Source: Kitasatospora xanthocidica (GTDB lineage: Bacteria > Actinomycetota > Actinomycetes > Streptomycetales > Streptomycetaceae). From it: 52,891 nucleotides of DNA. The notes under the pieces were generated by a model. The model was given only the letters and a program-made list of their open reading frames with translations. It was not told where the DNA came from and did no database searches. The position numbers and the translations under genes are program-made. Of this stretch, positions 22,105 through 29,661 are shown one piece after another (positions within the stretch are counted from its first letter, which is position 1; every line of letters begins with the position of its first letter). The stretch covers positions 34,976 through 87,866 of the forward strand of contig NZ_BNBY01000014.1 of NCBI RefSeq assembly GCF_014656195.1, written 5' to 3'.

Positions 22105-22296
22105 TCAGGCGTGGTGGTCGAATTCGCCGGCCTTGATGCCGTGGAGGAGGGAGGCCAGGGCGGCGGGGGTGGTGCGGAGGATGGTGTGGCCCTCGTCGGA
22201 CTCGCGGAGCTCCACCGCCCCATCCACTGAACGGACCTCCACACAGTTCTCGCCAGAGCTGCTGAACGACGACTTCTGCCACTGGGTCTGAGGCAT
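22105..22296 (-). CDS. DUF397 protein
   Basis: A 63-residue DUF397 protein: QWQKSSFSSSGENCVEVRSVDG, then the same C-terminus as its neighbour. The ATG lies one base after the stop of the XRE gene (TGAGATG), so translation is coupled and the pair forms the classic regulator/DUF397 module. Its product probably binds or antagonises the XRE protein. A 15-bp hairpin follows. Confidence 0.92.
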   Translation of the reverse strand: MPQTQWQKSSFSSSGENCVEVRSVDGAVELRESDEGHTILRTTPAALASLLHGIKAGEFDHHA

Positions 22297-22297
22297 C

Positions 22298-23158
22298 TCA
22301 GCCTTTCAAGTTCTTTGCTGTTCGGTGAATCAGGTCCCGCGAGTCCTCTTCACTCAGGGCAACCTGTCCGATGCGGTCGAAGATCTTGCGGTAGGACTCA
22401 AGTTCATTCAGGGCATCGAAGAACATCGGCCCCGCCGACGTCTCCACCTCGACCGTGTCGAGTTCGGGTACCACTCCCAGTGAGTAGACGAGGTTCTCGA
22501 TCGGCCCGGGATAGGTGTCAGCGGTGAACGGGATGACGTGGATCCTCACGTCATCTCTATGGGAGTCATCGATAAGAGAGCGCAGCTGATCTCGCAGTGT
22601 TTCGGTGCCTCCGAAGCGTGTGAGCAGGCTGGACTCGTGCAGGTAGACCTCGTGACTCCGGTGAGGGTTCTGAAGGATCCGATCCCTGCGCTCGGAGCGG
22701 AAGGCGATGCGTAGTTCGAGTTCGTCATCTGGAAGACATGGGATTCGACGGTTGAAAATGCCCCGGGCGTAGTCCTTGGTCTGCAGAGGTCCTGGGATGA
22801 GCGGGGAGATCCAGGACTTGATCGTTCCTGCGGCGAAATCCTCGTGTTCGGCGGAGACGATCAGGGTATCGGGGAGGCGGTTGCGGTACTGCTCCCACCA
22901 GCCCTTTTCGTGTGAAGTGGTGATGTCGCTGAGAGCGTTGATGAGTGGACGGTTCTCGCACTTGCAGGCTGCGGCAATGGTCCGCAGTCGATCGATGCTG
23001 ATCCCGCTCTTCCCGCTCTCCATCTGAGTGATCTGGGCGGCGTGGATGCCGAGTTGGCGTGCCAGCTGACTGCCACCGAGACCAGCCTCCTCCCGCATCC
23101 TCCGCAGCTCAGCCCCCACCCGCCGTTGACGCAGGGTCGGGTTCGGTCGAAGGGCCAT
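22298..23158 (-). CDS. XRE-family regulator with DUF5753 domain (WhiJ-like)
   Basis: A 286-residue regulator: N-terminal HTH (VGAELRRMREEAGLGGSQLARQLGIHAAQITQMESGKSGIS) and a DUF5753 domain (WISPLIPGPLQTKDYARGIF; RSERRDRILQNPHRSHEVYLHESSLLTRFGG; IHVIPFTADTYPGPIENLVYSLG). ATG 23158 has GAGAGGA upstream. Downstream it is coupled to DUF397; upstream lies a perfect 22-bp palindrome shared with a divergent HATPase gene. This is the complete WhiJ-like module. By analogy it senses an unknown signal and regulates itself and its neighbour. Base composition is lower in GC than in flanking core genes. Confidence 0.93.
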   Translation of the reverse strand: MALRPNPTLRQRRVGAELRRMREEAGLGGSQLARQLGIHAAQITQMESGKSGISIDRLRTIAAACKCENRPLINALSDITTSHEKGWWEQYRNRLPDTLIVSAEHEDFAAGTIKSWISPLIPGPLQTKDYARGIFNRRIPCLPDDELELRIAFRSERRDRILQNPHRSHEVYLHESSLLTRFGGTETLRDQLRSLIDDSHRDDVRIHVIPFTADTYPGPIENLVYSLGVVPELDTVEVETSAGPMFFDALNELESYRKIFDRIGQVALSEEDSRDLIHRTAKNLKG

Positions 23159-23220
23159 GGTGTCCTCTCTGCGGGCGCTGAGACCAGTCTGCCTCACACG
23201 GTAGAGGGAAGTTCTTCGCA

Positions 23221-23242
23221 GCGGTCTCAAATTTGAGACCGC
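23221..23242. promoter_or_regulatory. Perfect 22-bp palindrome, likely XRE operator
   Basis: GCGGTCTCAAA followed by TTTGAGACCGC, with no mismatch and no spacer. It lies 62 bases before the XRE start and 153 bases before the HATPase start in the divergent promoter region. Confidence 0.7.
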
Positions 23243-23394
23243 GTGCGCTATGGTCGTTGCCACATCGATCCGACGGATCGTCAGTAACGCCTGCTAGCAA
23301 GCACCGCAGAGCAGCCACGTATTCCACCTGGCCTGGCTCACGGCGACATGTGTTCCGCCGGTTCTTCCCTCACTCACGCCTCGGGAGAAGTCCC

Positions 23395-23757
23395 ATGCGT
23401 CACCTCAACACGCCCTCGATCGCCATCGCCCGTCAGTCCCTCGGCGACACCATGACCCGCGTCGGCTGGTCCCCCTCCGCCATCTTCGACGCGCAGCTCG
23501 CGCTCGTCGAACTCCTGGTCAACGCCTGGCGGCACGGCTCGACCCCCGCGCCGATCGTCCAGATCATCTCCGCGAACCAGACCCTCCGTGTCTCCGTCAC
23601 GGACGAGAGCCCGATCCCGCCCTCCCCGCAGGCGCCCGACCTGCTCTCCGAGTCCGGGCGGGGCCTCCAGCTGGTCGCCGGCCTCACCCACCGCTGGGGC
23701 GTCGACCCCCAGGAGCGTGGCAAAAGTGTCTGGTTCGAGCTGGACGGTGCCGCGTGA
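23395..23757 (+). CDS. ATP-binding protein (HATPase_c_2, anti-sigma factor kinase-like)
   Basis: A 120-residue GHKL ATPase like RsbW/SpoIIAB-type proteins of actinomycetes. N-box ELLVNAWRHG is intact; the G1 region reads VTDESPIPP, lacking the usual DxGxG glycines; the G2 region is GRGLQLVAGL. Such proteins usually bind an anti-anti-sigma factor or accompany XRE/DUF397 modules. The ATG at 23395 follows GGGAGAAG. The start of the next gene overlaps its stop (GTGA), so three small genes form an operon opposite the XRE gene. Confidence 0.9.
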   Translation: MRHLNTPSIAIARQSLGDTMTRVGWSPSAIFDAQLALVELLVNAWRHGSTPAPIVQIISANQTLRVSVTDESPIPPSPQAPDLLSESGRGLQLVAGLTHRWGVDPQERGKSVWFELDGAA

Positions 23758-24002
23758 AGCGCCACCCCATGAAGCCGACCGACCCCCGGATCCGGCACTT
23801 CTCGGACGACCACATCCGTACGCTCCTCGCCGAAGTCCAGGAGCGCGGCCGGAAGTTCGGCCTGATCTGGCCCTCGGCCACCACCGACAAGACCCTCGAC
23901 GGCCGCGTCCTCGTCTGCTTCAACACGGCCCCGGCCTCGACCCTCCTGAACCTCCTCACCCTCCTCCTCGACGCCGAACGCGAGACCTCGTGCGATTCCT
24001 GA
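23754..24002 (+). CDS. Small hypothetical protein
   Basis: An 82-residue protein: RIRHFSDDHIRTLLAEVQERGRKFGLIWPSATTDKTLDGRVLVCFNTAPASTLLNLLTLLLDAERETSCDS. No family is recognised. GTG 23754 overlaps the HATPase stop (GTGA); ATG 23769 is an alternative start. It is soluble with a possible helix-strand layout. Its position in the HATPase operon is the only clue. Confidence 0.65.
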   Translation: MKRHPMKPTDPRIRHFSDDHIRTLLAEVQERGRKFGLIWPSATTDKTLDGRVLVCFNTAPASTLLNLLTLLLDAERETSCDS

Positions 24003-24103
24003 TCGGGACGGCCTTCGCCGTCCTCCTTGCCCTCGCCTTCGCGACCGTCGCCCTGGGCGTCGTCACCGCTCTCCGCGCGACCCCGCCGGACGAGGACGCG
24101 TAG
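23990..24103 (+). CDS. Small single-span membrane protein (37 aa)
   Basis: GTG 23990 opens a 37-residue ORF: RFLIGTAFAVLLALAFATVALGVVTALRATPPDEDA. It has one clear membrane helix and an acidic tail. It overlaps the previous gene by 13 bases and ends before a hairpin. Hydrophobic small proteins of this sort are common at the end of such operons, but GC-rich DNA can mimic them, so confidence is moderate. Confidence 0.5.
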   Translation: MRFLIGTAFAVLLALAFATVALGVVTALRATPPDEDA

Positions 24104-24115
24104 GAGCAAACGCAG

Positions 24116-24154
24116 AGGAGGGCCGTCACCGCCCTCGGCGATCACGGCCCTCCT
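24116..24154. terminator. Hairpin after the HATPase operon
   Basis: AGGAGGGCCGT (24116-24126) pairs with ACGGCCCTCCT (24144-24154) over a 17-base loop, between the convergent HATPase operon and SnoaL-like gene. Confidence 0.6.
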
Positions 24155-24181
24155 GCTTGCTCCGCTCTTCCCTCTCCCCGC

Positions 24182-24547
24182 TCAGCCCTTCTTCTCGAAT
24201 CCGGCCAGCAGGGCGCGCGGGTCGAAGGTGACCCGGATCCGGGCGATCTTCCCGTTCTCCACGTGCATCCAGTTCACGGTCGGCGTGGGCTCCGCGACGC
24301 TGGTGTGCAGCTCGAACCAGGTGATGACCTCGTCGCCCTCGGCGACCCGCACCTTCACGTCGATCTTCTCCAGCACCCGCCCGAGCCCCTGCAGCCCGGC
24401 CAGCGCCTCCTCCACGCCGGAGGCCGTCCCCAGCGCCCCGACGAAGTCCACGTTGTCGGCCAGCAGTCCCCGGATGGTGTCGAACTCGCCCGCCTCCCAG
24501 GCGGTGAAGTAGGTCTCGGCAAGCTCACGCGCGTTCTTCGTCGTCAT
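24182..24547 (-). CDS. SnoaL-like/NTF2-fold protein
   Basis: A 121-residue protein of the NTF2-like superfamily (SnoaL_2 or limonene-epoxide-hydrolase group): ARELAETYFTAWEAGEFDTIRGLLADNVDFVG, then ITWFELHTS and NWMHVENGKIARIRVTFDPRALL. Such proteins are small-molecule isomerases, cyclases or hydrolases, or simple binding proteins. ATG 24547 has AAGGA upstream. It is transcribed opposite a LysR gene, which very likely controls it through the 70-base shared gap. Confidence 0.9.
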   Translation of the reverse strand: MTTKNARELAETYFTAWEAGEFDTIRGLLADNVDFVGALGTASGVEEALAGLQGLGRVLEKIDVKVRVAEGDEVITWFELHTSVAEPTPTVNWMHVENGKIARIRVTFDPRALLAGFEKKG

Positions 24548-24617
24548 GCCTCTATCCTTCCGCCGCCTCGTCCATCCGTCCAACAGATGGATCCAATGCT
24601 GTCTATCATCATGAGTT

Positions 24618-25493
24618 ATGGAGATGCACCAGCTGCGCTACTTCGCCGCCGTCGTCGACGAGGGCTCCTTCACCGCTGCCGCAGCCCACCTGCACGTGAG
24701 CCAGTCCGGCGTGAGTACCCAGGTCGCCAAGCTGGAGCGCGAGTTGGGGCAGCAGCTGCTCGACCGGGCGGGCCGTCGGGTCAGCCTGACCCCGGCGGGG
24801 GAGGCGATCCTGCCGCTGGCCAAGAACGCCCTCGCCACTCTGGACGCCATCCAGCACACCGCTGCGGAGTACGCCGACGCGGTGCGCGGACGGGTGCGGC
24901 TCGGCATGATCATGGGCTGCTCGATCCCGCCGTTCCTGGACGTCGTCGCCGACCTGGGCCGTACTCACCCCGGGATCGAACTCAGCCTGCACGAGGGGCA
25001 CTCCGACCTCCTCCAGGCGCAGATCCGCTCCGGGGACCTGGACCTGGCGCTGATCGGCTTCGCCGGTGACGCCGACCCGGGCCTGGACGTCGACGTGGTC
25101 GTGGACGAGCGGATCGCCGCCGTCGTCCCGGCCGGGCACCCGCTCGACCGCGACGGGCTGAGGCTCGCCGACCTCAGGGGCGAGAAGATCCTCTGCCTCT
25201 CCCCGGGCACCGGCCTCCGGGCGGCCTACGAGGACTCCTGCCGCCGGCTCGGCCTCGACCCGCGCGTGGACATCGACGCCAGCTCCCCGCTCGCCGTGCT
25301 CCGCCTCGCCGAGCGCGGCGCCGGGGTCGCGGTCCTCAGCGCCTCCTCCTCGGAGGGCGAGGGCCTGCGGGCCGTCCCGATCACCGACGCGGCGACGTTC
25401 GCCCGGCTCGGCCTGGTCGCCCGCCGCGACCAGCACTCCCCGGCGGTCCGGCTGCTGCGGGACAAGCTTCGCGCCGCGCTGGGGAGTTCCTGA
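24618..25493 (+). CDS. LysR family transcriptional regulator
   Basis: A 291-residue LysR regulator: N-terminal HTH (MHQLRYFAAVVDEGSFTAAAAHLHVSQSGVSTQVAKLERELG) and a type 2 periplasmic-binding-like effector domain (VRLGMIMG... LDLALIGFAG... VVPAGHPL... GAGVAVLSASSSEGEGLRAVPI). Its target is most likely the divergent SnoaL-like gene and itself. The effector is unknown. Confidence 0.95.
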   Translation: MEMHQLRYFAAVVDEGSFTAAAAHLHVSQSGVSTQVAKLERELGQQLLDRAGRRVSLTPAGEAILPLAKNALATLDAIQHTAAEYADAVRGRVRLGMIMGCSIPPFLDVVADLGRTHPGIELSLHEGHSDLLQAQIRSGDLDLALIGFAGDADPGLDVDVVVDERIAAVVPAGHPLDRDGLRLADLRGEKILCLSPGTGLRAAYEDSCRRLGLDPRVDIDASSPLAVLRLAERGAGVAVLSASSSEGEGLRAVPITDAATFARLGLVARRDQHSPAVRLLRDKLRAALGSS

Positions 25494-25593
25494 AGCTCGG
25501 CAGTGTCCTGACGGTCATGAGCGGAGCCGGATGACGAGTGAGGCCGCGGCGGACGTCACGCGATCGACGGGAGGCCTCCGGCTCGGGCCTCGA

Positions 25594-25935
25594 TCAACCC
25601 GCGTCCAGGGCTCCGGCCCGCTCGACCAGGCCGGCTGCGATGTCGTCCCAGTCCGGGCCGTGAAGCCGCAGGCTCGCGGCGGCCTCCCGCATCAGCTCCG
25701 GCTCGTCCGGCCGCTGCAGGAGCAGCAGGCGGTAGGCGAGGTTCCGGATCCAGACCGGCAGGTAGCCGTCGGCCAGATTCGGGCAGAGCTCACGCAGCAT
25801 GGCGAGGATCGCGTCCGCGTCGGCGAAGGTCAGCCGCTCGACGAAGAAGAACTCCTGGTGGTCGCTGTCGCACTCCGGTGGCGGGCCGTACTCGTCGCCG
25901 TAGAGACACCGCGCGTACTCCGTCAGGGTGTGCAT
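25594..25935 (-). CDS. Hypothetical protein
   Basis: A 113-residue soluble protein: MHTLTEYARCLYGDEYGPPPECDSDHQEFFFVERLTFADADAILAML, RNLAYRLLLLQRPDEPELMREAAASLRLHGPDWDD. I recognise no domain; the acidic, helical C-terminus looks like an immunity or small regulatory protein, but that is a guess. It lies between convergent LysR and a mycothiol-type enzyme gene on its own strand. Confidence 0.75.
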   Translation of the reverse strand: MHTLTEYARCLYGDEYGPPPECDSDHQEFFFVERLTFADADAILAMLRELCPNLADGYLPVWIRNLAYRLLLLQRPDEPELMREAAASLRLHGPDWDDIAAGLVERAGALDAG

Positions 25936-25997
25936 GATCCGGAGCCTACGGCGCGGTGGTCCGCCGGACGGGAGCCGGCCCTGCCGGTGGACGGATC

Positions 25998-26585
25998 CTA
26001 GGCCTTCCAGTGCGGGTCGCGGCCGGAGGCGGCGAGGGCGCGGTCCCAGGCGGAGGCGTCGTCCGGCAGGGCCACCGCCTCGGCGAAGCCCTCGTACTGG
26101 CGGTACAGTTCGGCGTTCTCCGCCACGATCTCCCCGACCAGGGCGGCCAGTTCCTCGTCGACCTCGATCTCCCCGCCGACCGCCCTGGCCACGTCCCAGC
26201 CGTGCAGGAGCAGCTCCAGGATCAGCATCCGGGCGATGCCCGGCGCCGGCATCGGGGAGCCGCCGAGGTCGACGTCCCCCTCCCAGGCGGCCGGCTCGGC
26301 CCAGGCCGCGACGGCGCGGTCCAGCTGCGCGGCGTACGCGGAGCGCCATTCGGCGTCGGCGGTGAAGTCCCGCTCGATCAGTTCCTGGGGCAGCTCGGTG
26401 CGGCGGGCCCGGTGCTCCAGGCCGTGGGAGGTGTAGAGCACCCAGTGGTTGACCAGCGCGCGGGTGTCGAAGCCGGTGCAGGGCGTCGGCCCGTCCAGCG
26501 GCTGCCCGGCCGGGACGGCGGCGGCGACTCCGGCCGCGGCGGAGGCGGCCCGGGCGAGGAAGGGGTGCATCGGGTGGACGTTCAT
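25998..26585 (-). CDS. TIGR03086-type metal-binding protein (mycothiol-dependent enzyme N-terminal fold)
   Basis: A 195-residue DinB/MDMPI-like four-helix protein: DGPTPCTGFDTRALVNHWVLYTSHGLEHRARRTE, LELLLHGWDVARAVG. The conserved His residues (NHW, and LLLHGWD) bind a divalent metal in this family, which includes mycothiol maleylpyruvate isomerase. The substrate is unknown, but a mycothiol-linked transfer fits an actinomycete. ATG 26585 follows GGAGGATCG. Confidence 0.9.
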   Translation of the reverse strand: MNVHPMHPFLARAASAAAGVAAAVPAGQPLDGPTPCTGFDTRALVNHWVLYTSHGLEHRARRTELPQELIERDFTADAEWRSAYAAQLDRAVAAWAEPAAWEGDVDLGGSPMPAPGIARMLILELLLHGWDVARAVGGEIEVDEELAALVGEIVAENAELYRQYEGFAEAVALPDDASAWDRALAASGRDPHWKA

Positions 26586-26641
26586 GGTCCCGATCCTCCG
26601 CCGGGCCGCGCCGCCCGGTCTTGAAGAAACGCGACGCCGTA

Positions 26642-27829
26642 CTAGGGATGGAAGAGTACTTCCGGATTGTCCGGCGAGGGGCCGTCCAGCAGCGGACTGT
26701 GGGTCCCCTTCAGCGTCTGGTCGAAGAACGCCGTCACGTACTCGCGGGTGATCGCCACCCCGCGTTCCGGGGAGAGGGGCGGCGTCGGGAACCCGGCCTG
26801 CTCCTTGAGCAGGTCCAGGTCGCTGAAGCTGAAGTGGTCGGCGCCGGCGACCGTCAGCCACTTCTTGTAGCCGCCGAGGGCGGCCCAGGGGTGCTCCCAA
26901 TCGGTGTTGGCGGTCGTACCCAGCATGAGGAACGGCCGGTTGATCTGGCCGGGCGTCGGGTCCGGGTGGAAGCTGCCGTCCATGTTCACTCCGGCCCGTA
27001 CGCGGGGATCGGCGATCATCGTGGCGGCGGCCGCCGCTCCGCCGATGGAGTGTCCGGCCATGCCGATCTCGTGCTTGTCGATGAGGTGTGCCAGGCACCA
27101 CGCGGTATCGCCGTGCGTCAACCGGTCGATCACGAAGGACACGTCCAGCGCGCGGCTGGCGGGGATGGCGTCGATCCGCGAAGGGTCGTCGCAGATCGCG
27201 CACGACGACGTCTGGCCGTTCGCCAGCGTCTCGCCGCTGTCCTCGTAGGTGTCGCCGACGAGCGCGACGACGTAGCCGTGACTGGCCAGGTCGGTCGCGA
27301 GCGAGGTGAGCGTCATGCGCGGGTCCTCGTGCGCGGGTGAGAGGACCACCAGCGGATGCTTGCCCCTCTGCGGCCGCGCGCCGTCGAAGGCGTGAGTGGT
27401 GACGCCGGAAAGGCTCTGCGGGGTGACGCCGGAGCTCGCCGGCAACTTCAGGCGCTGGATGATTCCGGCTGCCTCGCCGAGGGTCATGTACGGGGCCGGG
27501 GTCCCGGTCCCGGGGACGGCCGGGTAGACCATCGTGACGGTCAGTTGGCGGGGGCCGGATGACGGCACCCACGGGTCGGGACGGTTCGCGTCGGTGAGGT
27601 GGATGACGTCCACGCCGGCGGCGTAGGGGCCGGTCGGCGCGGGGAGCGCGCCGTGGAAGGTCCGCGTGGGCGCGGTGGCCGTGGCGGTGGCCGGTGCGGT
27701 GTCGAACGCCTGCGTGGCCACCGGTGCGGCCGACGGTGTGGTCGTGGCGGCGAACCCGGCGCCGGTTCCGGTGACGAGGGCGGCGAGCGCCAGCGCCGCG
27801 ACGGCGCTGATACGGCGATTGCGTTTCAT
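26642..27829 (-). CDS. Secreted alpha/beta hydrolase (PAF-acetylhydrolase-like lipase family)
   Basis: A 395-residue exported hydrolase. A Sec signal peptide (MKRNRRISAVAALALAALV, cleavage about 27) precedes a Thr/Ala-rich stretch. The hydrolase domain has LVVLSPAHEDPR, nucleophile elbow MAGHSIGGAAA (GHSIGG), an Asp after NMDGSF, and His in AGADHFSF. The arrangement resembles platelet-activating-factor acetylhydrolase and cutinase-like lipases. Two Cys in SSCAICDD may form a disulphide. It would act outside the cell on an ester or polyester. Confidence 0.9.
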   Translation of the reverse strand: MKRNRRISAVAALALAALVTGTGAGFAATTTPSAAPVATQAFDTAPATATATAPTRTFHGALPAPTGPYAAGVDVIHLTDANRPDPWVPSSGPRQLTVTMVYPAVPGTGTPAPYMTLGEAAGIIQRLKLPASSGVTPQSLSGVTTHAFDGARPQRGKHPLVVLSPAHEDPRMTLTSLATDLASHGYVVALVGDTYEDSGETLANGQTSSCAICDDPSRIDAIPASRALDVSFVIDRLTHGDTAWCLAHLIDKHEIGMAGHSIGGAAAAATMIADPRVRAGVNMDGSFHPDPTPGQINRPFLMLGTTANTDWEHPWAALGGYKKWLTVAGADHFSFSDLDLLKEQAGFPTPPLSPERGVAITREYVTAFFDQTLKGTHSPLLDGPSPDNPEVLFHP

Positions 27830-28008
27830 GGGGTCGACGCTAGTTTCCGCGGTTCCGTGGCGAATCGGCTCGTGGATGTAAGCAGTCGGGTGTCGTCCGT
27901 AGCCCTCGCGAGGTACCGGAGTAATCCGCCGGGAGTATGCCGGGGGTACGTCGTGCGGCGCGGGGTTCCCCCCGGAGGATCGACGCGGCGCTGCACTAGC
28001 CTGGCGCC

Positions 28009-28842
28009 ATGACGGACGCTCCCGGACCCGAGCCCGGACCCGAGCCCGAGCCCGGACCCGAGCCCGGACCCGACCTCGGCCGCGGCGTGCTCCACCCGGC
28101 CCGGGCCGCCGAGCTGATCAGCGTGGAGCGGCTGGCCCCCGCGCCCGCCGTGGCGCGGTTCGTCGAGTACTACTGGCTGGTGCGCTGGGACCTGCACGGC
28201 CTGCCCCCGTACGAGCAGAAGGTGCTCGCCCACCCCAACGTCCACCTGGTCTTCGAGGCCCCGCGGGCCCGGGTCTACGGGGTGGACCGTTCGCTCTTCG
28301 TCCGACGGCTGGAGGGCGCGGGGCACGTGCTGGGCGTGAAGTTCCGCCCGGGCGCCTTCCGTCCCTTCGCCGGCCGCCCGGTGGTCTCCCTCGCCGACCG
28401 GTCCGTCCCGGCCGCCGAGTTCTTCGGCCCGGAGGTGGACCGCCGCAACGCCGGGATCCTCGGCGAGCCGGCCGCCGCCCTGGCGGACGGCTTCCTGCTG
28501 CCCCGGCTGCCCGCGCCCGATCCGGTGGCGGAGGAGGTCGCCGTGATGGTGGAGCGGATCACCGCCGGGACGGACCTGCGCCGGGTGGACGAGCTGGCCC
28601 GCGAGCTGGGCGTGACCGTCCGCCGTCTCCAGCGGTTGTTCGCCGAGTACGTCGGGGTCTCCCCGAAGTGGGTGCTGCGCCGCGCCCGGCTGCACGAGGC
28701 CGCCGAACGGGCGGGCAGCGGCGGCGAGTTGGACTTGGCCGCACTCGCCGCCGAACTGGGCTACGCCGACCAGGCGCACCTGACCCGCGACTTCACCGCG
28801 GCGGTCGGCGTCCCCCCGGCCCGTTACGCGGCGGCGGGCTGA
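28009..28842 (+). CDS. AraC family transcriptional regulator (DUF6597 sensor)
   Basis: A 277-residue regulator. The first 25 residues are a Gly-Pro-Glu repeat. Residues 40-150 form the DUF6597-type sensor (FVEYYWLVRWDL, LAHPNVHLVFE, VLGVKFRPGAFRPF), and 185-275 hold the AraC HTH pair (VDELARELGVTVRRLQRLFAEYVG, LAALAAELGYADQAHLTRDF). It is divergent from the secreted hydrolase and overlaps the 3' end of the convergent VC0807-like gene by 19 bases. The target is unknown. Confidence 0.9.
   Translation: MTDAPGPEPGPEPEPGPEPGPDLGRGVLHPARAAELISVERLAPAPAVARFVEYYWLVRWDLHGLPPYEQKVLAHPNVHLVFEAPRARVYGVDRSLFVRRLEGAGHVLGVKFRPGAFRPFAGRPVVSLADRSVPAAEFFGPEVDRRNAGILGEPAAALADGFLLPRLPAPDPVAEEVAVMVERITAGTDLRRVDELARELGVTVRRLQRLFAEYVGVSPKWVLRRARLHEAAERAGSGGELDLAALAAELGYADQAHLTRDFTAAVGVPPARYAAAG
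28021..28072 (+). repeat. Hexanucleotide microsatellite in the AraC gene
   Basis: Alternating hexamers CCCGGA and CCCGAG run for about nine units just after the start codon and encode the Gly-Pro-Glu tract. Each unit is two codons, so copy changes keep the frame. Confidence 0.8.
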
Positions 28843-29534
28843 CCGGCCTCCGCCGCGGCGGAGGCCGCTTCCGCCGCGGCGCGGCCCTTGGCGCTGGCCC
28901 GCTTGGCGTAGGCGATGGTGAAGTACACCAGCCCGCCGAGCACCACGTACGGAAGGATGTTGTTGACCGTGACGACCGTGCCGTGCGACAGGGTGTAGAC
29001 CAGCACGATCCGCAGCACGGCCTCCAGGACGAAGGCCGTGCCCCACACGACGGTCAGGTTGCGCTGGACCCGGCGGAAGCCCGGGTACTGCCACATCGAG
29101 TTCCACCAGGCGACCATCTCCGGGGTGCCGTCAGTGGCGAACTTGCGCCCGAAGTAGAACATGATCGGCTTCGGCGCGGCGAGCGAGACCAGGTAGACCA
29201 CGCCGAGCAGGCCGGAGACGAAGGAGTCCTTGGCCAGCAGCATCTTCGGATCGGTCGGCCCGACCAGCGAGACGACCAGGGTCAGGGCGACGAAGACCAG
29301 GGAGACCACGGCGAACTCGTCGATCCGGCGGTGCCAGAGCAGGTAGATCACGGTGTCGAGCACCGGCCCCAGGCCGGAGAGCAGGATGGCGGTGGATTCG
29401 CTGTAGCCGGCGTCGTGCAGCTGGTTGTAGATCATGATCGGCGCGACCACGTTGAAGCCGATGCTGATCAGCCAGCCGAGCGCGGCGGCCTTGCCCTTGC
29501 GGGCAGGGGCGGTCGGAGCTACCGCAGTTGACAT
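28824..29534 (-). CDS. VC0807-like integral membrane protein
   Basis: A 236-residue protein with about six helices (for example LGWLISIGFNVVAPIMIYN, EFAVVSLVFVALTLVVSLVG, VVWGTAFVLEAVLRIVLVY, ILPYVVLGGLVYFTIAY) and an Ala-rich tail. It matches the actinobacterial VC0807/intracellular septation-like group by pattern, from memory. No catalytic motif is visible. ATG 29534 has GGGGGA upstream. Its 3' end overlaps the AraC gene on the other strand. Confidence 0.85.
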   Translation of the reverse strand: MSTAVAPTAPARKGKAAALGWLISIGFNVVAPIMIYNQLHDAGYSESTAILLSGLGPVLDTVIYLLWHRRIDEFAVVSLVFVALTLVVSLVGPTDPKMLLAKDSFVSGLLGVVYLVSLAAPKPIMFYFGRKFATDGTPEMVAWWNSMWQYPGFRRVQRNLTVVWGTAFVLEAVLRIVLVYTLSHGTVVTVNNILPYVVLGGLVYFTIAYAKRASAKGRAAAEAASAAAEAGQPAAA

Positions 29535-29639
29535 GGTGTCGTCCCCCGGGATGAATGGTGTGATTGGCGGCCCATTGTGGCGGAATAGCCGCTCCACTGC
29601 ACAACCCTCGGCGAGTCGACATGTCGTCAGTAGACCGAC

Positions 29640-29661
29640 TAGGGCCCCAAGACGGGCCCTA
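29640..29661. terminator. Short hairpin at the end of the siderophore operon
   Basis: TAGGGCCC (29640-29647) and GGGCCCTA (29654-29661) form an 8-bp stem that includes the stop codon of the binding-protein gene. Confidence 0.45.
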
